This document shows, piece after piece, positions 1 to 9,292 of a DNA stretch of 64,000 bases; the stretch's first letter is position 1; each line of letters starts with the position of its first letter. The stretch is taken from positions 2,542,001 through 2,606,000 of the forward strand of contig OY969922.1 of assembly GCA_963704595.1 (NCBI GenBank). Direction: 5' to 3'. The notes beneath the pieces were generated by a model. The model saw only the letters and a program-made list of their open reading frames with translations. It was not told the DNA's origin and searched no databases. Made by a program: the position numbers and the translations under genes. This DNA is from Acuticoccus sp963704595 (GTDB lineage Bacteria; Pseudomonadota; Alphaproteobacteria; Rhizobiales; Amorphaceae).

Positions 1-411
1 GTCGCCGACGTCGCAGGCAATTTCGTCATCGCGGGCTCGATGATTTCGGGGGATGCCCACCTCGCCGACCCGAATTATGAGCAGGTTGGCGACAAGATGT
101 ACGACGACCGCATTGAGGCGTCTTCCGTCGTCACCCACGTCGAAGTCGTCGGCGGCGGCGCGATGCAGCGGATCGTGCTTCTGAACCCGCAGGGCCAGGA
201 AGTCTTCACCCACGATCCCGAGAACAACACCACCATCGTCGCCAAGGACGTAATGATCCCGTCGATCACGTTCCGCGACGAGCCGAACTCCATCGCGGAG
301 CTCCGCGTGGTGACTGCTGCACCGAAGATCGAGCCGCCCGAGGCCCTGCGCGAGAAGCTCGTCGCGGGCAACACGGAGCAGCCCGAGCTGTTCTACCGCG
401 AAGACCTCTAG
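1..411 (+). CDS. C-terminal part of an unrecognised protein (5' end outside window)
   Basis: The reading frame is open from the first base of the window, so the 123 residues after the first in-frame ATG (position 40) are probably only the end of a longer protein. It stops at TAG 409-411. The visible part is hydrophilic, with no membrane segment, and shows no motif that I recognise. It carries several short beta-like stretches (VVTHVEVVGGGAMQRIVLL) and ends in a Glu/Leu-rich tail. It lies upstream of, and codirectional with, a BMP-type ABC importer, but a 157-base gap separates them, so a functional link is only possible. Function unknown. Confidence 0.5.
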   Translation, partial: VADVAGNFVIAGSMISGDAHLADPNYEQVGDKMYDDRIEASSVVTHVEVVGGGAMQRIVLLNPQGQEVFTHDPENNTTIVAKDVMIPSITFRDEPNSIAELRVVTAAPKIEPPEALREKLVAGNTEQPELFYREDL

Positions 412-428
412 CCTTCGCACCACGATCC

Positions 429-450
429 GCGGCGGCACCCATGCCGCCGC
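429..450. terminator. Hairpin between the first gene and the ABC operon
   Basis: A perfect 9-bp inverted repeat (429-437 with 442-450, loop 438-441) lies 17 bases after the stop of the first gene. No T-run follows directly. It may be a terminator or only a GC-rich palindrome. Confidence 0.25.
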
Positions 451-568
451 CACGACGCAAACGCCGTCCGGGCTGGGCATAATGCTCTGCACAGGCGGCG
501 TTTTTGCTTGTTTTCTCGGCGTGACCCCGTTGTAACGTTCCGCTTTACTGAAGCGGTCTGGCAACGGA

Positions 569-2111
569 GTGAGCGCAGTGATCGACGGGCCTGCGCTGCT
601 TGAGGCGCGTCACATCTCGAAGTCGTTCGGCACCGTCCGCGCCTCGGACGATGTCTCGCTGTCGGTGAAGCCGGGCGAAATCGTCGCGCTCCTCGGCGAG
701 AACGGCGCCGGCAAGTCGACGCTCGTCAAGATGATGTTCGGATCGCTGCAGCCCGATGAGGGCGCCTTCTACTGGCGCGGCAAGGCGGTGAACCTTTCCG
801 ACCCGGCCGAGGCGCGCGCCCTCGGGATCGCGATGGTCCACCAGCACTTCTCCCTGTTCGAGGCGTTCACCGCCGCGCAGAACATCGCGCTCGCGCTTCC
901 CGACCTCCCGATGGCCGCCATCGCCGAGCGGACGCGGACCGTCAGCCGCGAATACGGCCTCGCACTCGACCCGGACGCGCTGGTCGCGGACCTTTCGGTC
1001 GGCGAGCGGCAGCGGATCGAGATCGTGCGCTGCCTTCTCCAGGACCCGAAGCTCATCATCATGGACGAGCCGACCTCGGTGCTGACGCCGCAGGAGGTGG
1101 AGCGTCTCTTCACCGTGCTGCGACGCCTCGCCGGCGAAGGCTGCGCCGTCCTCTACATCTCCCACAAGCTGGAGGAGGTGCGCGACCTCTGCTCGCGCGC
1201 CGTGGTCATCCGCGCCGGCCGCGTGGTCGCCGAGACCGAGCTTGCGACCACCACCGCGGCAGCCCTCGCCGAGGCGATGGTGGGCGCTGCCATCGGCACC
1301 GTCGAGCGCGCCGCACCCGCCGGTGCAGGCACGCCCGCGCTGGTGGTGCAGAACCTCACTCACGCCAGCAACCGCCCTTTCGGCACCACGCTGCGGGACG
1401 TTTCCTTCACGGTCCACGAGGGCGAGGTCTTCGGCATCGCGGGCATGGCCGGGAACGGGCAGGGCGAGCTCTTCGCCTGCCTCTCGGGCGAGATGACCTC
1501 CGCGCAGGGCGCCATCAGCCTCTTCGGCAAGGCCGTCGGTGACGCAAGGCGTCGACGCCCGGCGCGCGCTCGGCGCCGCCTTCGTGCCGGAGGAGAGGCT
1601 GGGGCATGGCGCGGTGCCCGCCTTCAACCTCGTCGACAACATCATCCTCTCCCGCCACCTGCCGGACGACGGCACCGTCGGCGCGGGCGGCGTGGTGCGC
1701 CGCGGTGCCGCCCGCCGCGCGCTCGACCGGGTGATCGGCAAGATGGACGTGCGCGGACCCGGCGCCTCTGCGCCCGCCCGGTCGCTCTCCGGCGGCAACC
1801 TCCAGAAATTCGTCATGGGCCGCGAGCTCGACCGCGCGCCGCGGCTTCTGGTGGTCGACCAGCCCACCTGGGGCGTCGACGCTGGCGCGGCGGCCAACAT
1901 CCGCCAGGCGATCATCGACCTTGCGGCGTCCGGCGCGGCCGTCCTCGTGATCAGCCAGGATCTCGACGAACTCTTCGAGATCGCGGGGCGGATCGCGGTC
2001 ATCTCGCAGGGGCGGCTCAGCAAGGCGCGGCCCGCGGGCGATCTCACCCGTGTCGAGGTCGGCATCCTGATGGGCGCGGGACACAACGAGGAGGCGAGCG
2101 TTGCGCATTGA
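569..2111 (+). CDS. BMP/nucleoside-type ABC importer ATPase (double ABC domain, frameshifted)
   Basis: This is the cytoplasmic ATPase of a simple-sugar/nucleoside-type importer with two fused ABC domains (about 513 residues once repaired, the usual family length). The N-terminal half has Walker A GENGAGKST, signature LSVGERQ and Walker B LIIMDEPT. The C-terminal half has the degenerate nucleotide site typical of this family, with LSGGNLQK and LLVVDQPTWGVD. The start is GTG at 569. A +1 shift lies at about 1544: the first frame runs through LFGKAVGD and the second resumes at QGVDARRALGAAFVPEE. Removing the G at 1544 restores one protein. The end overlaps the next gene by 11 bases. Substrate is inferred only from the BMP-family binding protein downstream. 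Confidence 0.9.
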
Positions 2112-3207
2112 ACTGAGGCGGCGCACCAGCGCCAGCCTGCTGCGCGAGGTGGCCTCGCCGGTCCTCGCGGTCATCTTCACCGCAATCGTCGGGGCGGGGC
2201 TCTTCGCCCTTCTCGGCAAGCCGCCGCTGCCGGCGCTCTACGCCTACTTCATCGAGCCGCTGTCCGACGTCTGGTCCCTGCACGAGCTCGCGATCAAGGC
2301 CGCACCGCTCATCCTGATCGGCGCCGGGCTGTGCGCCTGCTACCGCGCCAACGTGTGGAACATCGGCGCGGAGGGGCAGCTCATCGCCGGCGCGATCGCG
2401 GGCAGCATCGTCCCGGTCTATTTCCCCGGCGCGTCCGGGATGTGGTTGCTCCCGGTCATGCTCCTGATGGCGATGGCAGGGGGCGCGGCGTGGGCCGCGA
2501 TCCCGGCGGTGCTGAAGAACCGGTTCGGCGCCAGCGAGATCCTCGTCTCCCTGATGCTCGTCTACGTCGCCGAGCTCGTGCTCGACTATCTGGTGCGCGG
2601 CCCCTGGCGGAACCCGGAGGGCTACAACTTCCCCGAAACGCGGAACTTTCCGCCTTCCGGCCGCCTCGCCGAACTGTTCTCGAGCGGAGACTGGGGCGGC
2701 CGCGCCAACTGGGGCATCGTGATCGCCGTCGTGATCGCGGTCCTCACCTGGGTGCTCCTGTCGCGCACCCTCAAGGGCTTCGAGATCTCGGTGAGCGGCG
2801 CGAGCCCCCGCGCGGCGCGCTTCGCAGGGTTCGACGCGCGCGCCACCACGCTCTTCGTGTTCCTGTTCTCCGGCGCACTTGCGGGCCTTGCCGGGATGAT
2901 CGAGGTCTCCGGCGCGATCGGTCAGCTTCGCCCGTCGATCAGCCCGGGCTACGGCTTCACCGCAATCATCGTGGCGTTCCTCGGCCGCCTCAATCCGCTC
3001 GCGGTGATCCTCGCGGGGCTTCTCCTCGCGCTCACGTATCTCGGCGGGGAGGCGGCGCAGATGTCGCTCGGCCTGTCGGACCGGACGACCCGCGTCTTCC
3101 AGGGCGTGCTCCTCTTCAGCGTCCTCGCCAGCGAGACGCTGGTCCGCTACCAGGTCCGCATCGTGCGCAGCCGCCCGGCGGCGACCCTGCCGGAGGCGGC
3201 GCGATGA
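2101..3207 (+). CDS. Nucleoside-type ABC importer permease 1
   Basis: This 368-residue integral membrane protein is homologous to the first permease of BMP-type importers (NupP/YufP class). The start is TTG at 2101, overlapping the ATPase stop. It has roughly eight to ten hydrophobic helices, and the family signature NVWNIGAEGQ lies after the third of them. It ends in an ATGA overlap with permease 2, consistent with translational coupling. It should form the transmembrane channel as a heterodimer with the next gene product. Confidence 0.9.
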   Translation: MRIELRRRTSASLLREVASPVLAVIFTAIVGAGLFALLGKPPLPALYAYFIEPLSDVWSLHELAIKAAPLILIGAGLCACYRANVWNIGAEGQLIAGAIAGSIVPVYFPGASGMWLLPVMLLMAMAGGAAWAAIPAVLKNRFGASEILVSLMLVYVAELVLDYLVRGPWRNPEGYNFPETRNFPPSGRLAELFSSGDWGGRANWGIVIAVVIAVLTWVLLSRTLKGFEISVSGASPRAARFAGFDARATTLFVFLFSGALAGLAGMIEVSGAIGQLRPSISPGYGFTAIIVAFLGRLNPLAVILAGLLLALTYLGGEAAQMSLGLSDRTTRVFQGVLLFSVLASETLVRYQVRIVRSRPAATLPEAAR

Positions 3208-4121
3208 TGCTGGAGGCACTGCTCCTCACCGTCATCACCGCCGCGACGCCGCTCCTCCTCGCCGCCATCGGCGAGCTGGTCGCGGAGCGCTCCGGCGTCC
3301 TCAACCTCGGCGTCGAGGGGATGCTGGTGGTGGGCGCGGTCGCCGCCTTCGCGGTCTCCCAGTCCACCGGCTCGCCGTACGCTGGCATCCTCGCCGCGAT
3401 GCTCGCGGGATCGGCGATGGCGTTCCTGTTTGCCGTCCTCGCCGTCTGGATGGCGACGAACCAGGTCGCGACCGGGCTTGCGCTCACGCTCTTCGGGCTC
3501 GGCGTGTCCGGTCTCGTCGGCGAATCGTTCGTGGGCCTCCCGGGTCTGCGGCTCGCACCTATCGAGATCCCGGTCCTCTCCGACTTGCCGCTGGTCGGCG
3601 AGGCGCTGTTCGGACAGGACATCCTTTTCTACGCCTCGATCGCGATCGTCATCGGCGTCTCGTGGTTCCTGTTCCGCACCCGCGCCGGGCTGCGCCTGCG
3701 CGCGGTCGGGGACGCGCCGGCGGCGGCCCACGCCATCGGCATCAACGTCCTCGCCACGCGCACGCTCGCCGTGGTGTTCGGCGGCGCCTGCGCGGGGCTT
3801 GCGGGGGCGCAGCTCACGCTCGTCTACACGCCGCAGTGGATCGAGAACATCAGCGCCGAACGGGGCTGGATCGCGCTGGCGCTGGTGGTGTTCGCAAGCT
3901 GGCGGCCGTGGCGCCTCGTCGTCGGCGCCTACCTCTTCGGTGCGGTGACGAATCTCCAGTTCCAGGCGCAGGGGATGGGCATTCCGATCGCCTCGCAGTT
4001 CCTCTCCGCGCTGCCCTATGTGGCGACCATCGTCGTTCTCGTCGTCATCGCCACCAACCGGCGCTTCACGATGATCAACACGCCGGCCTCCCTCGGCCAG
4101 CCTTTCGTCCCGGACCGGTGA
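3204..4121 (+). CDS. Nucleoside-type ABC importer permease 2
   Basis: A 305-residue inner-membrane permease, the shorter partner of the BMP-type permease pair (NupQ/YufQ class). The motif SGVLNLGVEGMLVVGA near the N-terminus is characteristic. The ATG overlaps the preceding stop (ATGA). About eight hydrophobic helices are visible. It precedes the binding-protein gene by 68 bases, completing the importer operon in the order ATPase, permease, permease, binding protein. Confidence 0.9.
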   Translation: MMLEALLLTVITAATPLLLAAIGELVAERSGVLNLGVEGMLVVGAVAAFAVSQSTGSPYAGILAAMLAGSAMAFLFAVLAVWMATNQVATGLALTLFGLGVSGLVGESFVGLPGLRLAPIEIPVLSDLPLVGEALFGQDILFYASIAIVIGVSWFLFRTRAGLRLRAVGDAPAAAHAIGINVLATRTLAVVFGGACAGLAGAQLTLVYTPQWIENISAERGWIALALVVFASWRPWRLVVGAYLFGAVTNLQFQAQGMGIPIASQFLSALPYVATIVVLVVIATNRRFTMINTPASLGQPFVPDR

Positions 4122-4189
4122 ACGGGCTTGCACCCGGTCCGGATTTTGCTTCCGTTCTCCTTCGACACACGAACAAGAGGTTCAAACCC

Positions 4190-5260
4190 ATGAGACGTGC
4201 CCTCCTACTCGCCGCAGCTATGGCCGTCGCGGCGCCCGGCCTCGCCGTCGCGCAGGACGAGCCCACCAAGGCCTGCTTCATCTACGTCGGTCCGATCGGC
4301 GACTTCGGCTGGTCCTACCAGCACGATCAGGCCCGCCTCGCCGTGGAAGAGAAGTTTGGCGACAAGGTAGAGACCGCCTACCTGGAATCGGTGCCCGAAG
4401 GCGCCGATGCCGAGCGCGCGATCGAGCGCTTCGCCCGCTCCGGCTGCGACATCATCTTCACCACCTCGTTCGGCTTCGGTGATGCGACCAACGCCGTCGC
4501 CGGCCGCTTCCCCGACATCAAGTTCGAGCACGCCACCGGCTACAAGCGCGAGCACCCGAACGTCTCGACCTACAATTCGAAGTTCTACCAGGGCCGCTTC
4601 ATCATCGGGCAGATCGCGGCGCAGATGTCGGAGACCGGCACTGCAGGCTACATCGCCTCGTTCCCGATCCCCGAAGTGATCCGCGGCATCAACGCCTTCC
4701 TCCTCGGCGCGAAGACGGTGAACCCCGACTTCGAGGTCAAGATCGTCTGGGTGAACTCCTGGTTCGACCCGGGCCGCGAGGCGGATGCCGCGAAGGCGCT
4801 GATCAGCCAGGGCGCGGACATCCTGTCGCAGCACACCAATTCCACCGCGCCGATGCAGGTTGCGGCGGAGGAGGGCGTCTACGCGTTCGGCCAGGCGTCC
4901 GACCAGATCAAGTTCGGCCCCGAAACGCAGCTCACCTCCATCATCGACGACTGGGCGCCCTACTATATCGAGCGGGTCCAGGCCGTGATGGACGGCACGT
5001 GGGAGCAGATCGACACCTGGCACGGCCTTGCCGAAGGCAACGTCGCGATGGCGCCGTACACCAACATGCCCGAGGAAGTCGCCGCCAAGGCGAAGGCGAC
5101 TGAAGAGGCGATCAGGTCGGGCGAACTCGAGCCCTTTACCGGCCCGATCAACAAGCAGGACGGCAGCGAGTGGCTGGCGGACGGGCAGAAGGCCGAAGCC
5201 GGCGAGCTTCTCGGCCTCAACTTCTACATCGAAGGCATTGACGGTTCGGTTCCGAACTAA
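4190..5260 (+). CDS. BMP family ABC transporter substrate-binding protein
   Basis: A periplasmic binding protein of 356 residues of the BMP/Med (PnrA-like) family, whose characterised members bind nucleosides. A Sec signal peptide covers about residues 1-22, ending AVAQ. The family motif YVGPIGDFGWSYQHDQAR follows directly. Further motifs are ADAERAIERFARSG, TTSFGF and QHTNSTAP. The ATG at 4190 is preceded by AAGAGG at 4174-4179. It is the last gene of the importer operon and is followed by a strong hairpin. The exact ligand cannot be read from sequence; purine nucleosides or similar are the family expectation. Confidence 0.92.
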   Translation: MRRALLLAAAMAVAAPGLAVAQDEPTKACFIYVGPIGDFGWSYQHDQARLAVEEKFGDKVETAYLESVPEGADAERAIERFARSGCDIIFTTSFGFGDATNAVAGRFPDIKFEHATGYKREHPNVSTYNSKFYQGRFIIGQIAAQMSETGTAGYIASFPIPEVIRGINAFLLGAKTVNPDFEVKIVWVNSWFDPGREADAAKALISQGADILSQHTNSTAPMQVAAEEGVYAFGQASDQIKFGPETQLTSIIDDWAPYYIERVQAVMDGTWEQIDTWHGLAEGNVAMAPYTNMPEEVAAKAKATEEAIRSGELEPFTGPINKQDGSEWLADGQKAEAGELLGLNFYIEGIDGSVPN

Positions 5261-5269
5261 TTAAGGCTT

Positions 5270-5298
5270 GCAGAGCGGACCAAAGCGGTCCGCTCTGC
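5270..5298 (+). terminator. Terminator-like hairpin after the ABC importer operon
   Basis: A perfect 12-bp stem (5270-5281 with 5287-5298, 5-base loop) begins 10 bases after the binding-protein stop. The following bases are not a clean T-run, so it may act as a 3' processing or stabilising hairpin as well as a terminator. Confidence 0.6.
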
Positions 5299-5430
5299 TA
5301 CCGAACTGCAAAAATCGTCGCTTTAAATTCGGGACGGGTCTAATTTTCTTTCACTGGAAACGGTTTTGCGCCATATTTCCGGCGCGTTAGGCACTTAATC
5401 GACCGTTCGAGTGTGGCTTCGAGGGCGAAT

Positions 5431-7134
5431 ATGGCAAGAACGAACCGGCTGCGGATCAGGCTCTACGGGCCATTCACACTCTGTTGGGACGACGGCGAAG
5501 AGATCGATCTTCGCAGCAACAAGGCCAAGGCCATCCTCGCGCTGCTTGCGACGGCGCCGGAAGGCAAGCGCACGCGCGCCTTCATCCAGGACATTCTGTG
5601 GCAGCTCTCGGGGCCGGATCACCGCCGCGCGAGCCTGCGTCAGGCGCTGAGCTCGATGAAGCGCCTCCTCGGCACCGATTCGTTCAGCTCCATCTTCCTC
5701 GTCTCGAACGATACCATCCGCCTGCGGCCGGACTGCTTCGTCCTCGTCGGCGGCCCGAAGGACGGCGCCTTCCTCGAAGGTCTCGACGTCACGTCCAAGG
5801 AATTCAACGAGTGGGTCGCCGAGCAGCGTGCGGCGACGCCCGACACCGCCCGGATTCCGGCAGCGCCCATCGGCGTCGACGAGTCGGCCAGCGCATGGCG
5901 CAACGGTGCGGTGAAGGCCGAGATCCTGCGCGAGCGTCTTCTTCCGGTGGTCGCGGTCATCCCGTTCGCCGGCGTGGACGGGCAGGGGCTCGGCTCGCAC
6001 TTCGGCGACGCGGTGGCGCAGGACATCACCCGCAGCCTGTCGCGCTCGCCCTTCCTAGCTGTCATCTCCCACCTTTCGAGCCGCAACGAGCGTCTGCGCT
6101 CCGCACAGCTCAGCGAGCTCAAGGATCTTCTCAACGCCGACTACGTGATCTACGGCCAGGTCCGCCTCGGCGAGGACCGCTTCCGCCTCGACGTCGACTT
6201 CGTCGATGCCGCGACCGGCCGCCTGTGCTGGACGGAAGACTTCTCCGGCAAGGTGAAGCACTTCTTCGAGGGCAGCGACGAGGTGGTCCACACCGTCGCC
6301 GACGCCATCACCCGCGCGGTGCTCAGCGAAGCCATCGGCCCGCTCAACACCATGCGCCTGCCCGACATCGAGACGCACCGGCTGCTGTCGGCCGGCATCA
6401 CCCTGATGCACCGCCAGGCGCCGTCGAGCTTCAAGCAGGCGCGCGAGTGCCTGGAAGAGGTGGTCGGCCGCGCGCCGCGTCACAGCCTGCCGCGCGCCTG
6501 GCTCGCCAAGTGGTACGTCCAGCACATCAAGCAGGGCTGGAGCACCAACGAGACGGCAGACATCGCGGTCGCCAAGGAAACCGCGGCCCGTGCGCTAGAC
6601 TGCAACCCGTCGTGCCCGTTCTCGCTGGCGGTCAACGGCTTCGTCCGCCACCACACTGCGCGATTCGAGCGGGCGTTCGCCTTCCACGAGGAAGCGCTGG
6701 CGCACGATCCTAACAACTCACTCGCCTGGCTTCTGACCGGCGTCCTCCACACCTTCATGGGCGAGGGCGAGCAGGCGGTGATTCACACCAAGCGGGCGCG
6801 CAAGCTATCGCCGATGGACCCCTACCAGTACTTCTACGACTCGATGGCTGCTGGCGCCTGTGCGGTGAACGGGGAGTACGACGAGGCCCTGCAGCTCGCC
6901 GAGCTCTCGCTGCAGGCCAACCGGCGCTACCCGTCCACCCTCCGCGTCAAGACGTTCTCGCTCGCGATGCTGGGGCGTGATCGCGAGGCCAAGGCGTGCG
7001 CTGCCGAGCTGATGCGCTCCGACCCCACCTTCACCATCGCCAAGTATCGTTCCAGCCACCCCTCGGCCACCTACGACACCGGCCGTCAGTGGGGCGAGGT
7101 CCTGCACAGCGCGGGCGTTCCACTCAACGCCTGA
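5431..7134 (+). CDS. SARP-like regulator with TolB-like and TPR regions
   Basis: A cytoplasmic protein of 567 residues. Residues 1-95 resemble the winged-helix region of SARP/OmpR-type activators (LRIRLYGPFTL start, then LRSNKAKAILALLA and ASLRQALSSMKRLLG). Residues about 170-285 resemble the TolB/FlgO-like module seen in adenylate-cyclase-associated proteins (VVAVIPFAG, ADYVIYGQVR). From about 300 to the end the protein is helical with TPR-like repeats (HEEALAHDPNNSLAWLL). I chose ATG 5431, which has GAGGG 5-6 bases upstream; GTG 5413 is an alternative. It has no membrane segment. It probably senses a ligand through the TPR part. Its target is unknown, though the adjacent ABC importer is a candidate. 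Confidence 0.75.
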   Translation: MARTNRLRIRLYGPFTLCWDDGEEIDLRSNKAKAILALLATAPEGKRTRAFIQDILWQLSGPDHRRASLRQALSSMKRLLGTDSFSSIFLVSNDTIRLRPDCFVLVGGPKDGAFLEGLDVTSKEFNEWVAEQRAATPDTARIPAAPIGVDESASAWRNGAVKAEILRERLLPVVAVIPFAGVDGQGLGSHFGDAVAQDITRSLSRSPFLAVISHLSSRNERLRSAQLSELKDLLNADYVIYGQVRLGEDRFRLDVDFVDAATGRLCWTEDFSGKVKHFFEGSDEVVHTVADAITRAVLSEAIGPLNTMRLPDIETHRLLSAGITLMHRQAPSSFKQARECLEEVVGRAPRHSLPRAWLAKWYVQHIKQGWSTNETADIAVAKETAARALDCNPSCPFSLAVNGFVRHHTARFERAFAFHEEALAHDPNNSLAWLLTGVLHTFMGEGEQAVIHTKRARKLSPMDPYQYFYDSMAAGACAVNGEYDEALQLAELSLQANRRYPSTLRVKTFSLAMLGRDREAKACAAELMRSDPTFTIAKYRSSHPSATYDTGRQWGEVLHSAGVPLNA

Positions 7135-7157
7135 GCGAAAAGACCCGAGAATTACGA

Positions 7158-7186
7158 GCCCGCGCCGTCCCCGGCGCGGGCTTTTT
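7158..7186 (+). terminator. Rho-independent terminator
   Basis: A perfect 10-bp GC-rich stem (7158-7167 with 7172-7181, loop TCCC) is followed immediately by five T (7182-7186), 24 bases after the stop of the SARP-like regulator. This is a canonical intrinsic terminator. Confidence 0.9.
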
Positions 7187-7219
7187 CGTGCCCGGCGCGC
7201 TCCCGGCATCTTGTGAAAG

Positions 7220-7250
7220 GTGAACTTCACGTCAGTACGTGAATTCACGT
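7220..7250. promoter_or_regulatory. Palindromic operator-like sites in a 400-base gene-free region
   Basis: Bases 7187-7592 hold no convincing gene and are richer in A/T than their surroundings. Two related palindromes sit at the left end: a near-perfect GTGAACTTCAC at 7220-7230 and a perfect 14-bp ACGTGAATTCACGT at 7237-7250, about 17 bases centre to centre. Paired sites with this GTGAA/TTCAC core suggest a dimeric repressor or activator site. Downstream gene: the small protein at 7593. The binding factor is unknown. Confidence 0.4.
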
Positions 7251-7592
7251 TTCGCAGGACGCTGCACTATCAAAGCCTCTGATTTCGCGGCGATCGTTCC
7301 GGTTTCACGCACTTTTCACGGTCCCGTTACGCACGCGTTGCATCAACGTAATTTGCGATGCGCTATGGTTTTAACGCGAGTTGAACGAGGCTTGGCGTTC
7401 TTGCGTAGCAACCGAACGTTTCGTTCAGCCGCCGCCGGACGCAACTGGGTGCTCGATCCTCTACAGGTTCAAGAGGCACCGCGGGCAGGCGCTGCCCGGT
7501 GAATGCATGAAACCTTGGTGGCATCCGCCGCTCCGCCCGAAGGCGACCGGCGAGACAGAGACAGACGCCACGCGGTGGGATGTCGGAGAACG

Positions 7593-7832
7593 ATGATGGA
7601 CGTGCGTGAAGAACTGCTGACCGGCTACGACGATTTCGGCAATCTCATTTTTCTGCCGGCCGCCGCTGCGGCCTCGCGGGCAAGTCTGCTCGGCGCGATG
7701 TCGACCTGCCCCCTGTGCGGCTTCGCGATCGACGCCGAAGGGCGCCATCAGGCAGGCCACAGCGACTACGATGGCACTGCAGCCCGGACACCGCGGGACG
7801 GCATCCTGGAAGGTTCGTCCGAAGAAGCCTGA
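7593..7832 (+). CDS. Small hypothetical protein with a CPLC motif
   Basis: A 79-residue protein with no recognised family. The start ATG 7593 (the first of two adjacent ATGs) has GGAG about 5 bases upstream. The N-terminal half is acidic and hydrophobic (EELLTGYDDFGNLIFLP); the middle holds STCPLCGFAID, a CxxC knuckle that could bind metal as half of a zinc ribbon, followed by His residues. It lies after a long regulatory-looking region and before a shared terminator hairpin. Probably a real small gene, function unknown. Confidence 0.5.
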   Translation: MMDVREELLTGYDDFGNLIFLPAAAAASRASLLGAMSTCPLCGFAIDAEGRHQAGHSDYDGTAARTPRDGILEGSSEEA

Positions 7833-7841
7833 GAACAGGAA

Positions 7842-7870
7842 ACGCGCGAGGCCGGGGGCCCCGCGCGTTC
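7842..7870. terminator. Hairpin between convergent genes
   Basis: An 8-bp inverted repeat (AACGCGCG 7842-7849 with its complement 7863-7870), with a further GGCC pairing inside the loop, lies between the small CPLC protein and the convergent aminotransferase. It could terminate both directions. No long T-run is present. Confidence 0.45.
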
Positions 7871-7918
7871 TGTCGCCTGCGCCTGGAACCGCGGCAGCGC
7901 CGCGGCTCCCCTTTTGAA

Positions 7919-9292
7919 TCAGCCCAGAACGTCGGCGACCGCGCCCTTGACCGCATCGGCGATCTGATGCGCTTCGGCTGTGCTCAGGCAGAGCGGCGGC
8001 GCGAAGCCGAGGATGTCGCCGCCCGGCATCGCCCGGCCGATCACGCCGCGCGCAGCGAGGGCCGCGGCAAGCTTCGGGCCCATCTTCTTCGACGGATCGA
8101 ACGCCTTGCGGGCATCGACGTCCTCGTGGAACTCGACCGCGGCGAGAAGGCCTTCGCCGCGCACTTCGGCGACGTTCTTGTGGCTGCCGACGGCGTCGGA
8201 CAGCGCACCGAGGAGCTCGGGGCCGACCTTGCGGGTGTTTTCGAGGAGGCCCATCTCGTCGACCAGCTTGAGGTTGGCCACGCCGGCCGCAGCGCCAAGC
8301 GGGTGGGCCGAATAGGTCCAGCCGTGGCCGATCGGGCCGCCGGAATCGTCCGTGCCCTTCGCCAGCACCTTGAACACCTTGTCCGACACGATGGTGCCAG
8401 ACATCGGCGCATAGGCCGAGGTGAGGCCCTTCGCGATGGTCATGAAGTCGGGCTCCATCCCGTAGTGGATCGAGCCAAACATCGAGCCGAGACGCCCGAA
8501 GCCGCAGACGACCTCGTCGGCGATGAGGAGGATGTCGTGCTTCTTGAGGACCGGCTGGATCGCGTCCCAGTAGCCGGCGGGCGGGGGCACGATGCCGCCG
8601 GTGCCCAGCATCGGCTCGCCGATGAAACCGGCGATGGTGTCCGCGCCTTCCTGCTCGATCAGCGCCTCGAGCTCCTTCACGCAGTAGGCGACGAAGTCGG
8701 CCTCGCTCATGTCAGCGTCGGGGCGGTGGAGGTAGGAGGGGGCGACGGTGTGGTGGACGCGCGCCAGCGGCAGGTCGAACGTCTTGTGGAAGAGCGGCAG
8801 GCCGGTCAGCGAGCCGGTCATCAGGCCGGAGCCATGGTAGCCGCGCCAGCGCGAGATGATCTTCTTCTTCTCCGGCTTGCCGATGAGGTTGTGGTACGAC
8901 CAGAGGAGCTTGATGTTGGTCTCGTTGGCGTCGGACCCCGAGAGGCCGAAGTAGACCTTCGACATGTGCGCAGGCGCCCGATCCATCACCATCTTGGAGA
9001 GAGTGATCGAGGCTTCCGTGCCGTGGCCGGCGTAGGCGTGGTAGTAGGCGAGGCTCTTGGCCTGCGCTGCGATCGCGTCGGCGATCTCCTGCCGGCCGTA
9101 GCCGACGTTGACGCAGTAGAGACCGGCGAAACCGTCGAGCAGCTCGCGCCCGTCACGGTCGCGGATCACGCAGCCTTCGCCGCCCTCGATGATCCGGCTG
9201 GTCGCCTCGCCGCGGGCGAATTCGCCGAGCGCGGTGCTCGGATGGAAGAAGTTGTCGCGGTCCCACGCGGCGAGCTGGTCGTTGGTCAGCAT
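7919..9292 (-). CDS. Class III (omega-type) PLP aminotransferase
   Basis: A cytoplasmic PLP enzyme of 457 residues, the normal length of class III transaminases acting on amines, polyamines or beta-amino acids. Visible motifs are the cofactor-binding Asp in LLIADEVVCGFGRLG, the Schiff-base lysine in TIAKGLTSAY, GSDANET, and RWRGYHGSG. The ATG at 9292 follows a strong AAAGGAGG with a 5-base spacer, so I prefer it to the upstream GTG. It is the last gene of a reverse-strand operon behind a glutamine-synthetase-like ligase and an N-formylglutamate amidohydrolase. That context suggests amine or amino-acid nitrogen catabolism with pyruvate or 2-oxoglutarate as acceptor. The exact amine donor is unknown. 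Confidence 0.9.
   Translation of the reverse strand: MLTNDQLAAWDRDNFFHPSTALGEFARGEATSRIIEGGEGCVIRDRDGRELLDGFAGLYCVNVGYGRQEIADAIAAQAKSLAYYHAYAGHGTEASITLSKMVMDRAPAHMSKVYFGLSGSDANETNIKLLWSYHNLIGKPEKKKIISRWRGYHGSGLMTGSLTGLPLFHKTFDLPLARVHHTVAPSYLHRPDADMSEADFVAYCVKELEALIEQEGADTIAGFIGEPMLGTGGIVPPPAGYWDAIQPVLKKHDILLIADEVVCGFGRLGSMFGSIHYGMEPDFMTIAKGLTSAYAPMSGTIVSDKVFKVLAKGTDDSGGPIGHGWTYSAHPLGAAAGVANLKLVDEMGLLENTRKVGPELLGALSDAVGSHKNVAEVRGEGLLAAVEFHEDVDARKAFDPSKKMGPKLAAALAARGVIGRAMPGGDILGFAPPLCLSTAEAHQIADAVKGAVADVLG

Noticed and set aside
7239..7502. 87-codon forward-strand frame in the regulatory gap
   Set aside because: It begins inside the palindrome region, lacks a ribosome site and has no protein-like pattern.
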